Shown here piece by piece: positions 1-6,231 of a stretch of DNA of 12,852 bases. Positions within the stretch are counted from its first letter, which is position 1; each line of letters begins with the position of its first letter. The notes below the pieces were generated by a model. That model worked only from the letters and a program-made list of their open reading frames with translations, ran no database searches and was not told the origin of the DNA. The DNA comes from Candidatus Shapirobacteria bacterium CG09_land_8_20_14_0_10_38_17 (GTDB lineage Bacteria > Patescibacteriota > Microgenomatia > 0-14-0-10-38-17), in NCBI GenBank assembly GCA_002774085.1, contig PEZH01000022.1, positions 1 to 12,852 on the forward strand. Reading direction: 5' to 3'. Made by a program: the position numbers and the translations under genes.

Positions 1-104
1 ATCTTTCTGACGATTCCGAATCAAGTATTATTTTTTTCTGAAAGGAAAAACCTTGTCAAAGAAAAAGGAGGAATGTCGCCAATGTCCTTGACTTATACAC
101 CCCT
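1..104. other. Upstream flank, no supported gene
   Basis: No convincing gene is visible. One plus frame is open from the window edge to a TGA at 106-108 and could be the last codons of an upstream gene, but it resembles no family I recognise. Another plus frame closes near base 40. A strong AGGAGG (66-71) precedes only an 8- to 11-codon reading frame that ends at 108. A PilM ATPase gene would be the expected upstream neighbour of a PilN gene, but nothing here identifies it. Confidence 0.5.
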
Positions 105-133
105 TTGACAAATTGAAAAAAAGTCCCTATACT
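105..133 (+). promoter_or_regulatory. Sigma-70-type promoter for the pilN-like operon, near-leaderless
   Basis: The -35 box is a perfect TTGACA (105-110), the spacer is exactly 17 bp, and the -10 box is TATACT (128-133), 5 of 6 to consensus. The expected transcription start (about 139-141) falls 3-5 bases before the ATG at 144. The message would therefore have almost no 5' leader and no room for a Shine-Dalgarno site. This is the best promoter in the window and probably drives the long plus-strand gene series. Confidence 0.8.
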
Positions 134-143
134 AAAATTATTC

Positions 144-704
144 ATGCCTGCCAAAAAAAGAGAAATCTCTTTACTATTAGAAGAAAAAAAAGGCTTCCCC
201 GGAACTATTGAGAGAATTACCGAGTGGCTTATTAATATCGGCCGCTGGATTATTGTCTTTACCGAGCTAATTGTCATCCTCTCTTTTCTTTCCCGTTTTT
301 GGCTTGATCAACGTGTCGCCAATCTTTATGATCAAACAGTGCAAAAAATAGCTATCATTGAAGCGGCGGCTGACTTTGAAAAAGAATTCCGTTCTTTAAA
401 CCAACGATTAGATCAAACCAATACCCTCCAAAGTCAAAATCAAGATCAAAGCGAAATCTTAGAAAATATTATCGCCATTCTCCCACCAGAAATTAGCCTC
501 AAATCAATAAAAATTAATGGTGATCAAGGAGGAGTTGAGTTTATCATTCTCTCCCCCAAAGAAAGTACTTTCATTACTCTTTTCCAAAACCTTATCCTCA
601 CTCCTCTTTTTAGCGAAGTAGAAATTGCTAACGTTTCTACTCGAACCTTAGGATTAGAAACAGAACTATCTATTAAAGCAAAATTAGCCCTAAAACAAAA
701 ATGA
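144..704 (+). CDS. pilN: PilN-like inner-membrane protein (type IV pilus assembly platform)
   Basis: 186 aa. It has a short cytoplasmic N-terminus, one membrane segment at about 33-52, a Gln/Asp/Glu-rich coiled-coil-like stretch at about 55-110, then a small alpha/beta domain opening with ILPPEISLKSIKING (112-126), the phrase that typically starts the PilN ferredoxin-like domain. Known PilN proteins pair with PilO through such domains and bind the ATPase PilM with an N-terminal INLLP-type motif. Here EISLLLEE (7-14) sits in that place and may be a diverged form. The ATG at 144 lies 3-5 bases from the expected transcript start, so translation is probably leaderless. The gene overlaps the next by 4 bases (ATGA). 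No cysteine is present. The fold assignment rests on layout and the PilO-like partner; overall similarity to classical PilN is low, and a type II secretion-like platform is possible. Confidence 0.72.
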   Translation: MPAKKREISLLLEEKKGFPGTIERITEWLINIGRWIIVFTELIVILSFLSRFWLDQRVANLYDQTVQKIAIIEAAADFEKEFRSLNQRLDQTNTLQSQNQDQSEILENIIAILPPEISLKSIKINGDQGGVEFIILSPKESTFITLFQNLILTPLFSEVEIANVSTRTLGLETELSIKAKLALKQK

Positions 705-1327
705 TTAATTTTTCATCTTCTTACCGAGGATTTTTAACTAAAATACCTCAACCCATAAGAGAAAAGGGTAAAGACTACGCTTCAGTCACAGCAGCAATTT
801 TTCTAACTGCATTCCTAGTCATCTTTGCTATCAAGCCCGCGGTAATCACCATCGCCGGATTATTAGGAGAAATCAAAGCCGAAGAAAAAGCCAACAAAAA
901 ACTTCAGCAAAAAATAGATCAAATCATCACCGCTCAAATTGCTTATACCCAAGTGTACGACCAATTAGCTCTAATTGACCAGGCTTTACCGGAAAACCCC
1001 CAATTTGCCCCCTTAATCCAACAAATAGAAGCGCAACGAATCCTGACCAATTTAGAATTAACGGATTTAAATTACTCCTCTATTGTCTTAACCGGTAAAA
1101 GCGAACAAAAAACAGAAAAAGAATCCAACCCCCAAGAAATCAACTTTTCCGCTAGTATGCAAGGCCATTATCCCGACTTTAAAAACTTCTTAAAAGAAAA
1201 TTTTAATTATAGACGGATTATCCATATCAACAGTCTTGATATCCAACAACCTCAAAGCCAGCAAGAAGAAATAAATAGCCTAATCATTTCCTTAAAAGGT
1301 ACGGCTTTTTACTCAGATAATGACTAA
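701..1327 (+). CDS. pilO: PilO-like inner-membrane protein
   Basis: 208 aa. Cytoplasmic residues 1-28, membrane segment about 30-48, a Lys/Glu/Gln-rich coiled coil about 52-95, then LPENPQFAPLIQQIEAQ (97-113), which matches the usual PilO entry into its periplasmic domain. The C-terminal half carries the PilO-type pattern GHYPDFKNFLKE (155-166), then RRIIHINSLDI (171-181) and a last beta strand (about 192-204). PilO heterodimerises with PilN in the inner-membrane alignment subcomplex of type IV pili. The start codon overlaps the stop of the pilN-like gene (ATGA), which implies translational coupling; no Shine-Dalgarno site precedes it. A charged insert at about 133-147 (KSEQKTEKESNP) interrupts the domain. 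The order pilN-pilO supports the call, although no PilM, PilB, PilC or secretin gene is present here. Confidence 0.75.
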   Translation: MINFSSSYRGFLTKIPQPIREKGKDYASVTAAIFLTAFLVIFAIKPAVITIAGLLGEIKAEEKANKKLQQKIDQIITAQIAYTQVYDQLALIDQALPENPQFAPLIQQIEAQRILTNLELTDLNYSSIVLTGKSEQKTEKESNPQEINFSASMQGHYPDFKNFLKENFNYRRIIHINSLDIQQPQSQQEEINSLIISLKGTAFYSDND

Positions 1328-1676
1328 AAAAAGAAAATTAAATCAGGATCTTTTAATCATTTCCATTCTTACTCTTATAACTGCTCTTGTTTGGGTGGGT
1401 GCTAATGCTTACCATAATTTTGTGGCCAAAAAAACTGCCACTGTTAAAAAAGAACTGTTAATACCATTAAAGCCAGAGATAAACCAAAAACTAATTACCG
1501 ACTTAGAAAAAAAGAAGCACTTAAGTGAGGAAGAGCTAACTCAAATCCTCTCTCAAACCCAAAAAGCTACTCCTTCAGCTATTCCAACAGAAAATGCCAC
1601 CCCTACACCAGCAACCGCTTCTTCCTCACCAGCAACAGAAACAGCGGAAGAAGCAACTAATACTCCTGGGCTATGA
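1320..1676 (+). CDS. Small single-pass membrane protein in the pilP position, Ser/Thr/Pro-rich tail
   Basis: 118 aa; no known family recognised with certainty. A basic start (MTKKRK) leads into one membrane segment (about 11-28). A conserved-looking segment LLIPLKPEINQKLITDLEKK (46-65) follows, then an acidic helix ending near 80, and a tail of Ala/Thr/Pro/Ser (82-118). The charge pattern places the C-terminus outside. It overlaps the pilO-like gene by 8 bases and the next gene by 4, so it belongs to the same translational unit. In classical pilus operons pilP occupies this position, and PilP links PilN/PilO to the secretin. This protein is not a lipoprotein and has no visible PilP beta domain, so it is at best a positional analogue. 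The short Pro-containing segment may bind a partner. Confidence 0.6.
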   Translation: MTKKRKLNQDLLIISILTLITALVWVGANAYHNFVAKKTATVKKELLIPLKPEINQKLITDLEKKKHLSEEELTQILSQTQKATPSAIPTENATPTPATASSSPATETAEEATNTPGL

Positions 1677-2953
1677 AAACTAAAACCATTCCCACTATTT
1701 TGGGTTTATTAGTAACCGTCGTCACCACCATTTTAGGAGGATACCTGATTGAAAAAACAAAAGGGCCTATCAATGTTAGTGCCCAAGAAAAACCTCTATC
1801 GGTCAAAATCACCAATATAACCAATCGTTCTTTCGTTGTTTCCTGGTATACTCAAAGTCCCACCTTAGGATATATAAAAATAGATAACAACAAGCTTTTT
1901 TGGGACCAGCGTGACCAGGGCGGAAGTCAACCTGACAATTATTTTACTCATCATATTATCGTCAATGACTTACAACCAAAAACTCAATATTCCTTTACGA
2001 TCTTTTCCGGCGACAAACCATACCAAGACAATAGTTTTAAAACCCAAACCGCTCCCCTTAATTCTAATCCCTCCCCCGAGGCCGATTTAGCCTTCGGTAT
2101 TATTTTAGATCAACAAAAAAACCCACTACCGGGAGTTTTAGTTTTTCTCTCTATTGCCAATGCCACCCCTCTTTCGTCAATAACTAACAAATCCGGCAAC
2201 TGGTCTATTTCGCTGGGAACCGCCTATAAAAAAGACCTATCCGGGTTTATCACCTACGATAAAAATAATCAAATCATAGAAATCACCGCCGTATCTACTC
2301 CCAATCTAAGCGCTACCGCCATCACCAACACGGGCAACGATCACCCCGTCCCACCAATCACTATCGGTCAATCATTTGACTTTTCCACCAAACTATCTCC
2401 TTCACCAAAACCTTCGCTTCATCCTTCACCCACCCTTAGCCCAACGCTTCCCGCTCTCCAACCAGTCTCCATATCTACCCCCCGAGAAGGAGAAAATCTA
2501 ACCGATACTAAACCGGAATTTCGCGGGCTCGGTCCGGCCCAAGAAAAAATTCATCTTAAACTAAAGTCACCAACCACATATGCAGCTGAAGTGATGATTG
2601 AACCTGACGGAACTTGGAGCTGGACCCCACCGCAAAATTTAGAACCAGGAAAACACACTCTCACCTTAGAATATACTGACAAAAATAATCAACGACAATC
2701 TCTCCTTCATCATTTTACTGTTCAAGCGGCCGAGACTATTTCGCCAACACCAACGCCAATAACACCTCTACCAACAAGAGCACTAACACCCACTCCTACT
2801 ATAACCCTTGCCCCCACTTCTCTACCCACCACCCCCTTCGCTCAAGAGACAACGGCCACCCCAACCGCTCAAATAGTCACTGGCAACTTGACACCATTAT
2901 TACTACTTGCTATCTTTAGTATAAGCTTAATTACTATCGCTTTCATAATTTAA
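1673..2953 (+). CDS. Multidomain surface protein: FnIII, carboxypeptidase-regulatory-like and Ig-like domains, C-terminal anchor
   Basis: 426 aa. Order: N-terminal hydrophobic segment (about 7-25) followed by VSAQE (35-39), a possible signal-peptidase site; a fibronectin-III or purple-acid-phosphatase-N-like domain (about 40-126; RSFVVSWYTQSPTLGYIKID at 52-71, then NDLQPKTQYSFTI at 98-110); a carboxypeptidase-regulatory-like domain (about 137-236; PLPGVLVFLS, then NKSGNWSISL); a Ser/Pro linker (241-264); a bacterial Ig-like domain (about 265-350; PDGTWSWTPP at 311-320, then LEPGKHTLTLEY); a Thr/Pro tract (356-400); and a terminal membrane segment (about 406-426). It has no cysteine and no LPxTG-type motif. 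The start overlaps the previous stop (ATGA), coupling it to the pilus-like genes. It is probably a stalk-like adhesin or a pilus-associated surface protein. Domain boundaries are read by eye; the binding partner is unknown. Confidence 0.75.
   Translation: MKTKTIPTILGLLVTVVTTILGGYLIEKTKGPINVSAQEKPLSVKITNITNRSFVVSWYTQSPTLGYIKIDNNKLFWDQRDQGGSQPDNYFTHHIIVNDLQPKTQYSFTIFSGDKPYQDNSFKTQTAPLNSNPSPEADLAFGIILDQQKNPLPGVLVFLSIANATPLSSITNKSGNWSISLGTAYKKDLSGFITYDKNNQIIEITAVSTPNLSATAITNTGNDHPVPPITIGQSFDFSTKLSPSPKPSLHPSPTLSPTLPALQPVSISTPREGENLTDTKPEFRGLGPAQEKIHLKLKSPTTYAAEVMIEPDGTWSWTPPQNLEPGKHTLTLEYTDKNNQRQSLLHHFTVQAAETISPTPTPITPLPTRALTPTPTITLAPTSLPTTPFAQETTATPTAQIVTGNLTPLLLLAIFSISLITIAFII
2888..2916 (+). 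promoter_or_regulatory. Possible internal promoter ahead of the cysteine-rich surface protein gene
   Basis: A perfect TTGACA (2888-2893) is followed after 17 bp by TATCTT (2911-2916), 4 of 6 to the -10 consensus. Transcription would start near 2923, about 50 bases before the ATG at 2975. The boxes lie inside the codons for the C-terminal membrane segment of the preceding gene, so chance matching in AT-rich sequence is quite possible. Confidence 0.3.
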
Positions 2954-2974
2954 AAGAGTTATTATCGTTATTTT

Positions 2975-4471
2975 ATGGACAATAAAAGCTTACCTCCTAA
3001 ATCAGAAAAATTACTCCCTCCCTATCGGGAAGAAAAAGCTCCTTTACCACCAAAGTCACCGTCTCTCTCACCATCAACACCGCCAACACCACCTCCCCCA
3101 CCAACCACCTCACCGCCATCTCCACCACCAGTTTCCCCACCACCAGTAACCTCTTCGATTGCTAGTGTTGGCCTGTCTCCTAATCCCTCAAAAAAAACTC
3201 CTTTTAATAAAAAAACTTGGTTAATTATTTTATTAGCCTTCTTTATTCTTGCTGGAATTGTGGGAGGAATTTATCTTGTTCAACAAAGACAACAATTAAA
3301 AGGAAAAGCTACTGTTTCGGGAAGATTAATTTGTATGCCCCTTGACGATCAGGGTAATATCACCAACGAAAAATATCGTTACCATAGAATTAAAGTTAAA
3401 AATGAAACTAATCAAAATATCCAAATTAAAGTCCAGGAAAATTTATGCCCTTATGAACCCGGCCAACCTGTAAGTGGATACCGGTGCGATAATTATTCAC
3501 AGGCTTATCCGTTAATTGTTGATGCTGGCCAAGAAAAAATTATTGCCATTGATATTCCTTGTGAAAAAATCGGCCAATTAGATGTCTCTAAAGATAAAGA
3601 TCATTATGAATATGTTGGTATCGATCCAAATACCATCCCCGATTGTTTCAACACTATCGATAATCAGGTTTGGCAAGGGGGAATTGCTTTCACGATTAAG
3701 GCAAACACCTGTGCGAATTGCATAATCCAGGGTTACAAAGTAATGATGCCGGGTAATAAAAAAGATATCTCACCAGTATTCGATCAGGAGGTAACTTGCG
3801 TGGACACCAATGGAGTAGCACATAGTTCTTATGTCAACCCCTATCAATTTTTAAATATCCCCGCCGGTCAATATACTTGCTCTGCCGAGGTCCCAGATGG
3901 ATACACAGTTGGCTCAACTTTATGCATAAATAATTATAACTGTCATGAAACAACTCCTGTTATGGGAGCCTCAAAAATATTTGATTGTCCTGCAGGTGGT
4001 GAAGCCGATCTTTGGTGGCACTATTACACTCCAACACCAACGTTAACACCAACCACCGAACCTCCCACTTCTACCCCTACCCTCACCCCAATTCTAACCC
4101 CAACTTCTAAACCTCCTACCTCTACTCCTATCCCCACCAACACGCCGGCGCCAAGCTATTCCTGTGAATGTTCCGACATTAAACTTTATAACCAAAACTG
4201 GGACGAAATTCAGCCAACAAACATTATCGCCGGACAAACTATTTACATTGCTGTCTTTGGCCAAGAAGATTTTCCCACCTATACAATTGATAGAGGAAGG
4301 ATCAGGATTAATAAAACAACCTGGGATGCTGATGATGAAACCCAAATGACAGTCACCAATCATCCTAATGAATTTTATATCACCTATCACATCCCTACCA
4401 GTGGAGGGAGTTTCAAAATAGAAGGAGAAGTCCATTTAACCGGTCCGGAAGAAGAAGGTCATTGGCAATAA
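2975..4471 (+). CDS. Cysteine-rich surface protein with proline-rich cytoplasmic tail and Thr/Pro linker
   Basis: 498 aa. A cytoplasmic N-terminus (1-80) is extremely Pro/Ser-rich, with runs such as PPPPP. One membrane segment follows (about 81-102) with no cleavage site. The exported part has a first domain with six cysteines (C120 up to about residue 241), then a Cna_B/SpaA-like beta domain (about 243-350) containing GYKVMMPGN, LNIPAGQYTC and LCINNYNCH and ending ADLWWHYYTP. A Thr/Pro linker (about 352-393) joins a C-terminal domain opening CEC (397-399) with RIRINKTTWDADD. All 14 cysteines lie on the outer side and none before the membrane, which suggests disulphides. It follows the FnIII protein gene after 21 bases and has no Shine-Dalgarno site (only AAGAG, too far away). 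Function unknown; the layout fits a surface stalk or adhesin typical of Microgenomates-like genomes. The domain naming is tentative. Confidence 0.65.
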   Translation: MDNKSLPPKSEKLLPPYREEKAPLPPKSPSLSPSTPPTPPPPPTTSPPSPPPVSPPPVTSSIASVGLSPNPSKKTPFNKKTWLIILLAFFILAGIVGGIYLVQQRQQLKGKATVSGRLICMPLDDQGNITNEKYRYHRIKVKNETNQNIQIKVQENLCPYEPGQPVSGYRCDNYSQAYPLIVDAGQEKIIAIDIPCEKIGQLDVSKDKDHYEYVGIDPNTIPDCFNTIDNQVWQGGIAFTIKANTCANCIIQGYKVMMPGNKKDISPVFDQEVTCVDTNGVAHSSYVNPYQFLNIPAGQYTCSAEVPDGYTVGSTLCINNYNCHETTPVMGASKIFDCPAGGEADLWWHYYTPTPTLTPTTEPPTSTPTLTPILTPTSKPPTSTPIPTNTPAPSYSCECSDIKLYNQNWDEIQPTNIIAGQTIYIAVFGQEDFPTYTIDRGRIRINKTTWDADDETQMTVTNHPNEFYITYHIPTSGGSFKIEGEVHLTGPEEEGHWQ

Positions 4472-4475
4472 AATT

Positions 4476-4958
4476 ATGAAAAACAAAAGGAACATTATTA
4501 TTCTCATTCTTTCTCTTATCTTAGGCGCGGTGGCTGTTATCACCGGCATCAAGCTTTACCAATTGCGCCAAGAATCAATTGCCCCCACTAAACCCAAAGC
4601 AGTAACAGAAAAATGCACCTTAGAATTTACTGTTTCTGCCCCTACCCTCACTCCCACCGCCACCCCTACCGGGACACTAATTCCCACCGCCACTCCCACT
4701 GCCACTCCCACCGCCACCCCTACTCTTACCCCTACGCTGACTCCTACCAGTACTCCAACCAGTACTTCTGCACCTGGCGAACCAACCGCCACTCCCACCC
4801 AAAAAATAACTACTCAACCCACCACTAGCCCAATTTCTCAAGAGCTAACCACCACTCCACCCACAGAACTGCCTCCAGCAGGCAACACTCTTCCTACTAT
4901 CGGTATTATCGTAGGAGGAATTATTCTTGGTATTTTAGGCCTCCTTTTAGCTCTTTAA
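4476..4958 (+). CDS. Thr-Pro repeat membrane protein with LPPAG sorting-like tail
   Basis: 160 aa. A basic start (MKNKRN) and membrane segment (about 7-28) lead to a short CTLEFTV motif (47-53). A long Thr/Pro/Ala/Ser tract (about 56-130, built of PTAT, PTLT and PTST units) follows, then LPPAG (132-136) and a terminal Gly/Leu/Ile-rich membrane segment (141-160). The LPPAG-plus-hydrophobic layout resembles a sortase sorting signal, but the basic tail that normally follows is missing and no sortase gene is in the window. With both ends hydrophobic, the tract may form an outside arch, or be released at one end by processing. The tract is a likely O-glycosylation substrate. The gene starts 4 bases after the previous stop and 3 bases precede the next start. 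The repeat-rich frame also creates long spurious frames on both strands. Confidence 0.65.
   Translation: MKNKRNIIILILSLILGAVAVITGIKLYQLRQESIAPTKPKAVTEKCTLEFTVSAPTLTPTATPTGTLIPTATPTATPTATPTLTPTLTPTSTPTSTSAPGEPTATPTQKITTQPTTSPISQELTTTPPTELPPAGNTLPTIGIIVGGIILGILGLLLAL
4641..4766 (+). repeat. 12-bp coding tandem repeat (Pro-Thr-Xaa-Thr units)
   Basis: Ten degenerate 12-bp units, with a 6-base interruption (4677-4682), code for PTLT, PTAT, PTST and similar. The cleanest copies are CCCACCGCCACT (4683-4694), CCCACTGCCACT (4695-4706) and CCCACCGCCACC (4707-4718). The unit is a multiple of three, so copy-number change would alter tract length without breaking the frame. Third-position differences between units show the array is not freshly expanded. 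Confidence 0.75.
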
Positions 4959-4961
4959 CCT

Positions 4962-6197
4962 ATGTCTAATCGTATTGCCATCATCGGCGGCGGGATCACT
5001 GGGTTAACCTTGGCCTACCGCCTCTCCCCTCGAAACAAGGTAACTGTTTTTGAAAAAGAAAAAGTCTTAGGGGGATTAGCAATTAGTTTTAAAAAAGAAA
5101 ATTGGCAATGGCCGCTGGAAAATTTCTACCACCACCTTTTTACCAATGACAAAGAATTACTTAAACTTCTCAAAGATTTAAAAATAAATTATTTTTTCTC
5201 TCGTCCCAAAACTTCAATTTACCAAAAGGGTCAAATTTATCAATTTGATTCGGCAATTAGCCTGCTTACCTATCCCCACCTTAATCTTTATCAAAAACTG
5301 CGCGCCGGCACCGCTATTGCCATCTTAAAAACTCTCCCCAATGAAAAGCTATTGAGGGAAAAATTAGCTGTTCATATTCTCCCTCAATTAATGGGCGATA
5401 AAGCCTATCAAGTCCTTTGGGAACCTTTACTTTGTGGTAAGTTTGGCCAACAAATGAATCAAATTTCGGCAGGTTGGATTTGGGCGCGGATTAAAAAAAG
5501 AAGTCAAAAATTAGGCTACATTAAAAACGGCTATCAATATTTAATTGATCGCTTAACTGCAGAAATTAAAAAAAATAAGGGACAAATTAAAGTTAATTAT
5601 CCAATCAAAAATCTCAACCAACTAAAAAATTTCTCAAAAATTATCGTTACCACCTCACCGCCAATCTTTTTAAAAATCGCTCCCGCTCTACCCCAAAAAT
5701 ATAAAAATCAATTAGCCTCTATTAAAATGTTAGCCGCCCTAAACCTAATCTTGGTAACAAAAAAACCATTGTTAACCGATAATACCTATTGGCTTAACAT
5801 CAGTGATAGAAACTTTCCCTTCGTTGCCCTTGTTCAACACACCAACTTCATTAACCCCCATTTTTATAACGGCAACCACATTCTTTATATCGGTGGTTAC
5901 TATCCTCAAAATCATCCTTATCTCAAGATGAACAAAGAAAGCCTCCTAAAAAAATTCTTGCCCTATCTCAAAAAGATCAATCATCATTTTCAGCAATCAG
6001 CAATCATTAATTACCAATTATCAAAATCTCTATATGCTCAACCTATCGTCACTCCCCACTACCAAAAAACAATTCCCTCCTATCAGACCCCAATTGACAA
6101 CGTTTATTTGGTTTGTATGGAACAAATCTACCCCTGGGATCGGGGTATCAATTACACTATTAAAACCGTTAACAAATTAGCCAATCTATTTGCATAA
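4962..6197 (+). CDS. FAD-dependent oxidoreductase, amine oxidase / protoporphyrinogen oxidase-like superfamily
   Basis: 411 aa. The N-terminus is a classical FAD-binding Rossmann motif: GGGITG (9-14), with acidic E31 after the second strand and the following GG pair (37-38) of the NAD_binding_8 / amine-oxidase type. The middle has WEPLLCGKFG and SAGWIWARI followed by GYIKNGYQYLIDRL, the pattern of a COG1232-like family often seen beside polysaccharide or glycosyltransferase genes. The C-terminus VYLVCMEQIYPWDRGINYTI (381-400) fits the second FAD-contacting segment. No membrane segment is clear. The start lies 3 bases after the previous stop, with no Shine-Dalgarno site. The substrate cannot be told from sequence; the position before a polyprenyl-phosphate phosphoribosyltransferase-like gene suggests a polyprenyl-linked sugar or lipid. 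It is not of the DprE1 fold. A degenerate 7-bp repeat lies at codons 344-355. Confidence 0.75.
   Translation: MSNRIAIIGGGITGLTLAYRLSPRNKVTVFEKEKVLGGLAISFKKENWQWPLENFYHHLFTNDKELLKLLKDLKINYFFSRPKTSIYQKGQIYQFDSAISLLTYPHLNLYQKLRAGTAIAILKTLPNEKLLREKLAVHILPQLMGDKAYQVLWEPLLCGKFGQQMNQISAGWIWARIKKRSQKLGYIKNGYQYLIDRLTAEIKKNKGQIKVNYPIKNLNQLKNFSKIIVTTSPPIFLKIAPALPQKYKNQLASIKMLAALNLILVTKKPLLTDNTYWLNISDRNFPFVALVQHTNFINPHFYNGNHILYIGGYYPQNHPYLKMNKESLLKKFLPYLKKINHHFQQSAIINYQLSKSLYAQPIVTPHYQKTIPSYQTPIDNVYLVCMEQIYPWDRGINYTIKTVNKLANLFA
5991..6025 (+). repeat. Degenerate 7-bp tandem repeat inside the FAD enzyme gene
   Basis: Five heptamers in a row: CAGCAAT, CAGCAAT, CATTAAT, TACCAAT, TATCAAA. The first two are identical and CAAT or TAAT ends the first four. 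They encode QQSAIINYQLSK (residues 344-355). Two other 7-bp-period stretches occur in the next-but-one gene. Confidence 0.6.
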
Positions 6198-6218
6198 TTT
6201 CTCTTAATTCTCTAAAAT
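6190..6218 (+). promoter_or_regulatory. Possible promoter ahead of the UbiA-family gene
   Basis: TTGCAT (6190-6195), a 17-bp spacer and TAAAAT (6213-6218; 5 of 6 to the -10 consensus) would start transcription near 6225, about 6 bases before the ATG at 6231. The geometry repeats the near-leaderless arrangement of the first promoter, which is the main reason to note it; the -35 match is weak (3 of 6). Confidence 0.3.
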
Positions 6219-6231
6219 AAAACTAAGAGAA
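6199..6231 (+). promoter_or_regulatory. Inverted repeat filling the gap before the UbiA-family gene
   Basis: TTCTCTTA (6199-6206) and TAAGAGAA (6224-6231) are perfect 8-base inverted repeats with a 17-base loop; the last stem base is the A of the ATG. A second TTCTCT at 6209-6214 could pair with AGAGAA instead, giving an 11-base loop. In a read-through message this could mask the start codon. There is no U-run, so it is not a terminator. Confidence 0.35.

Noticed and set aside
12..22. Palindrome GATTCCGAATC followed by a T-run, considered as a terminator of an upstream gene
   Set aside because: The two 5-base arms are separated by one base, so no stable RNA hairpin can form with a normal loop.
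56..277. 73-codon minus-strand frame over the pilN-like gene start
   Set aside because: It lies across the promoter and start of a well-supported plus-strand gene, has no family resemblance and no promoter of its own.
4094..4435. 113-codon minus-strand frame opposite the cysteine-rich protein gene
   Set aside because: Antisense shadow; its Arg/Gly-rich end merely mirrors the Thr/Pro linker codons.
4641..4766. Tandem repeat considered as a CRISPR array
   Set aside because: Units are 12 bp, contiguous, in frame and code for Pro-Thr-Xaa-Thr; there are no spacers.
4556..4798. Minus-strand frame with Gly-Val repeats, and a plus-strand His/Ser/Tyr-rich frame at 4613-4828
   Set aside because: Both are out-of-frame readings of the 12-bp Thr-Pro coding repeat; the repeat alone keeps them free of stops.
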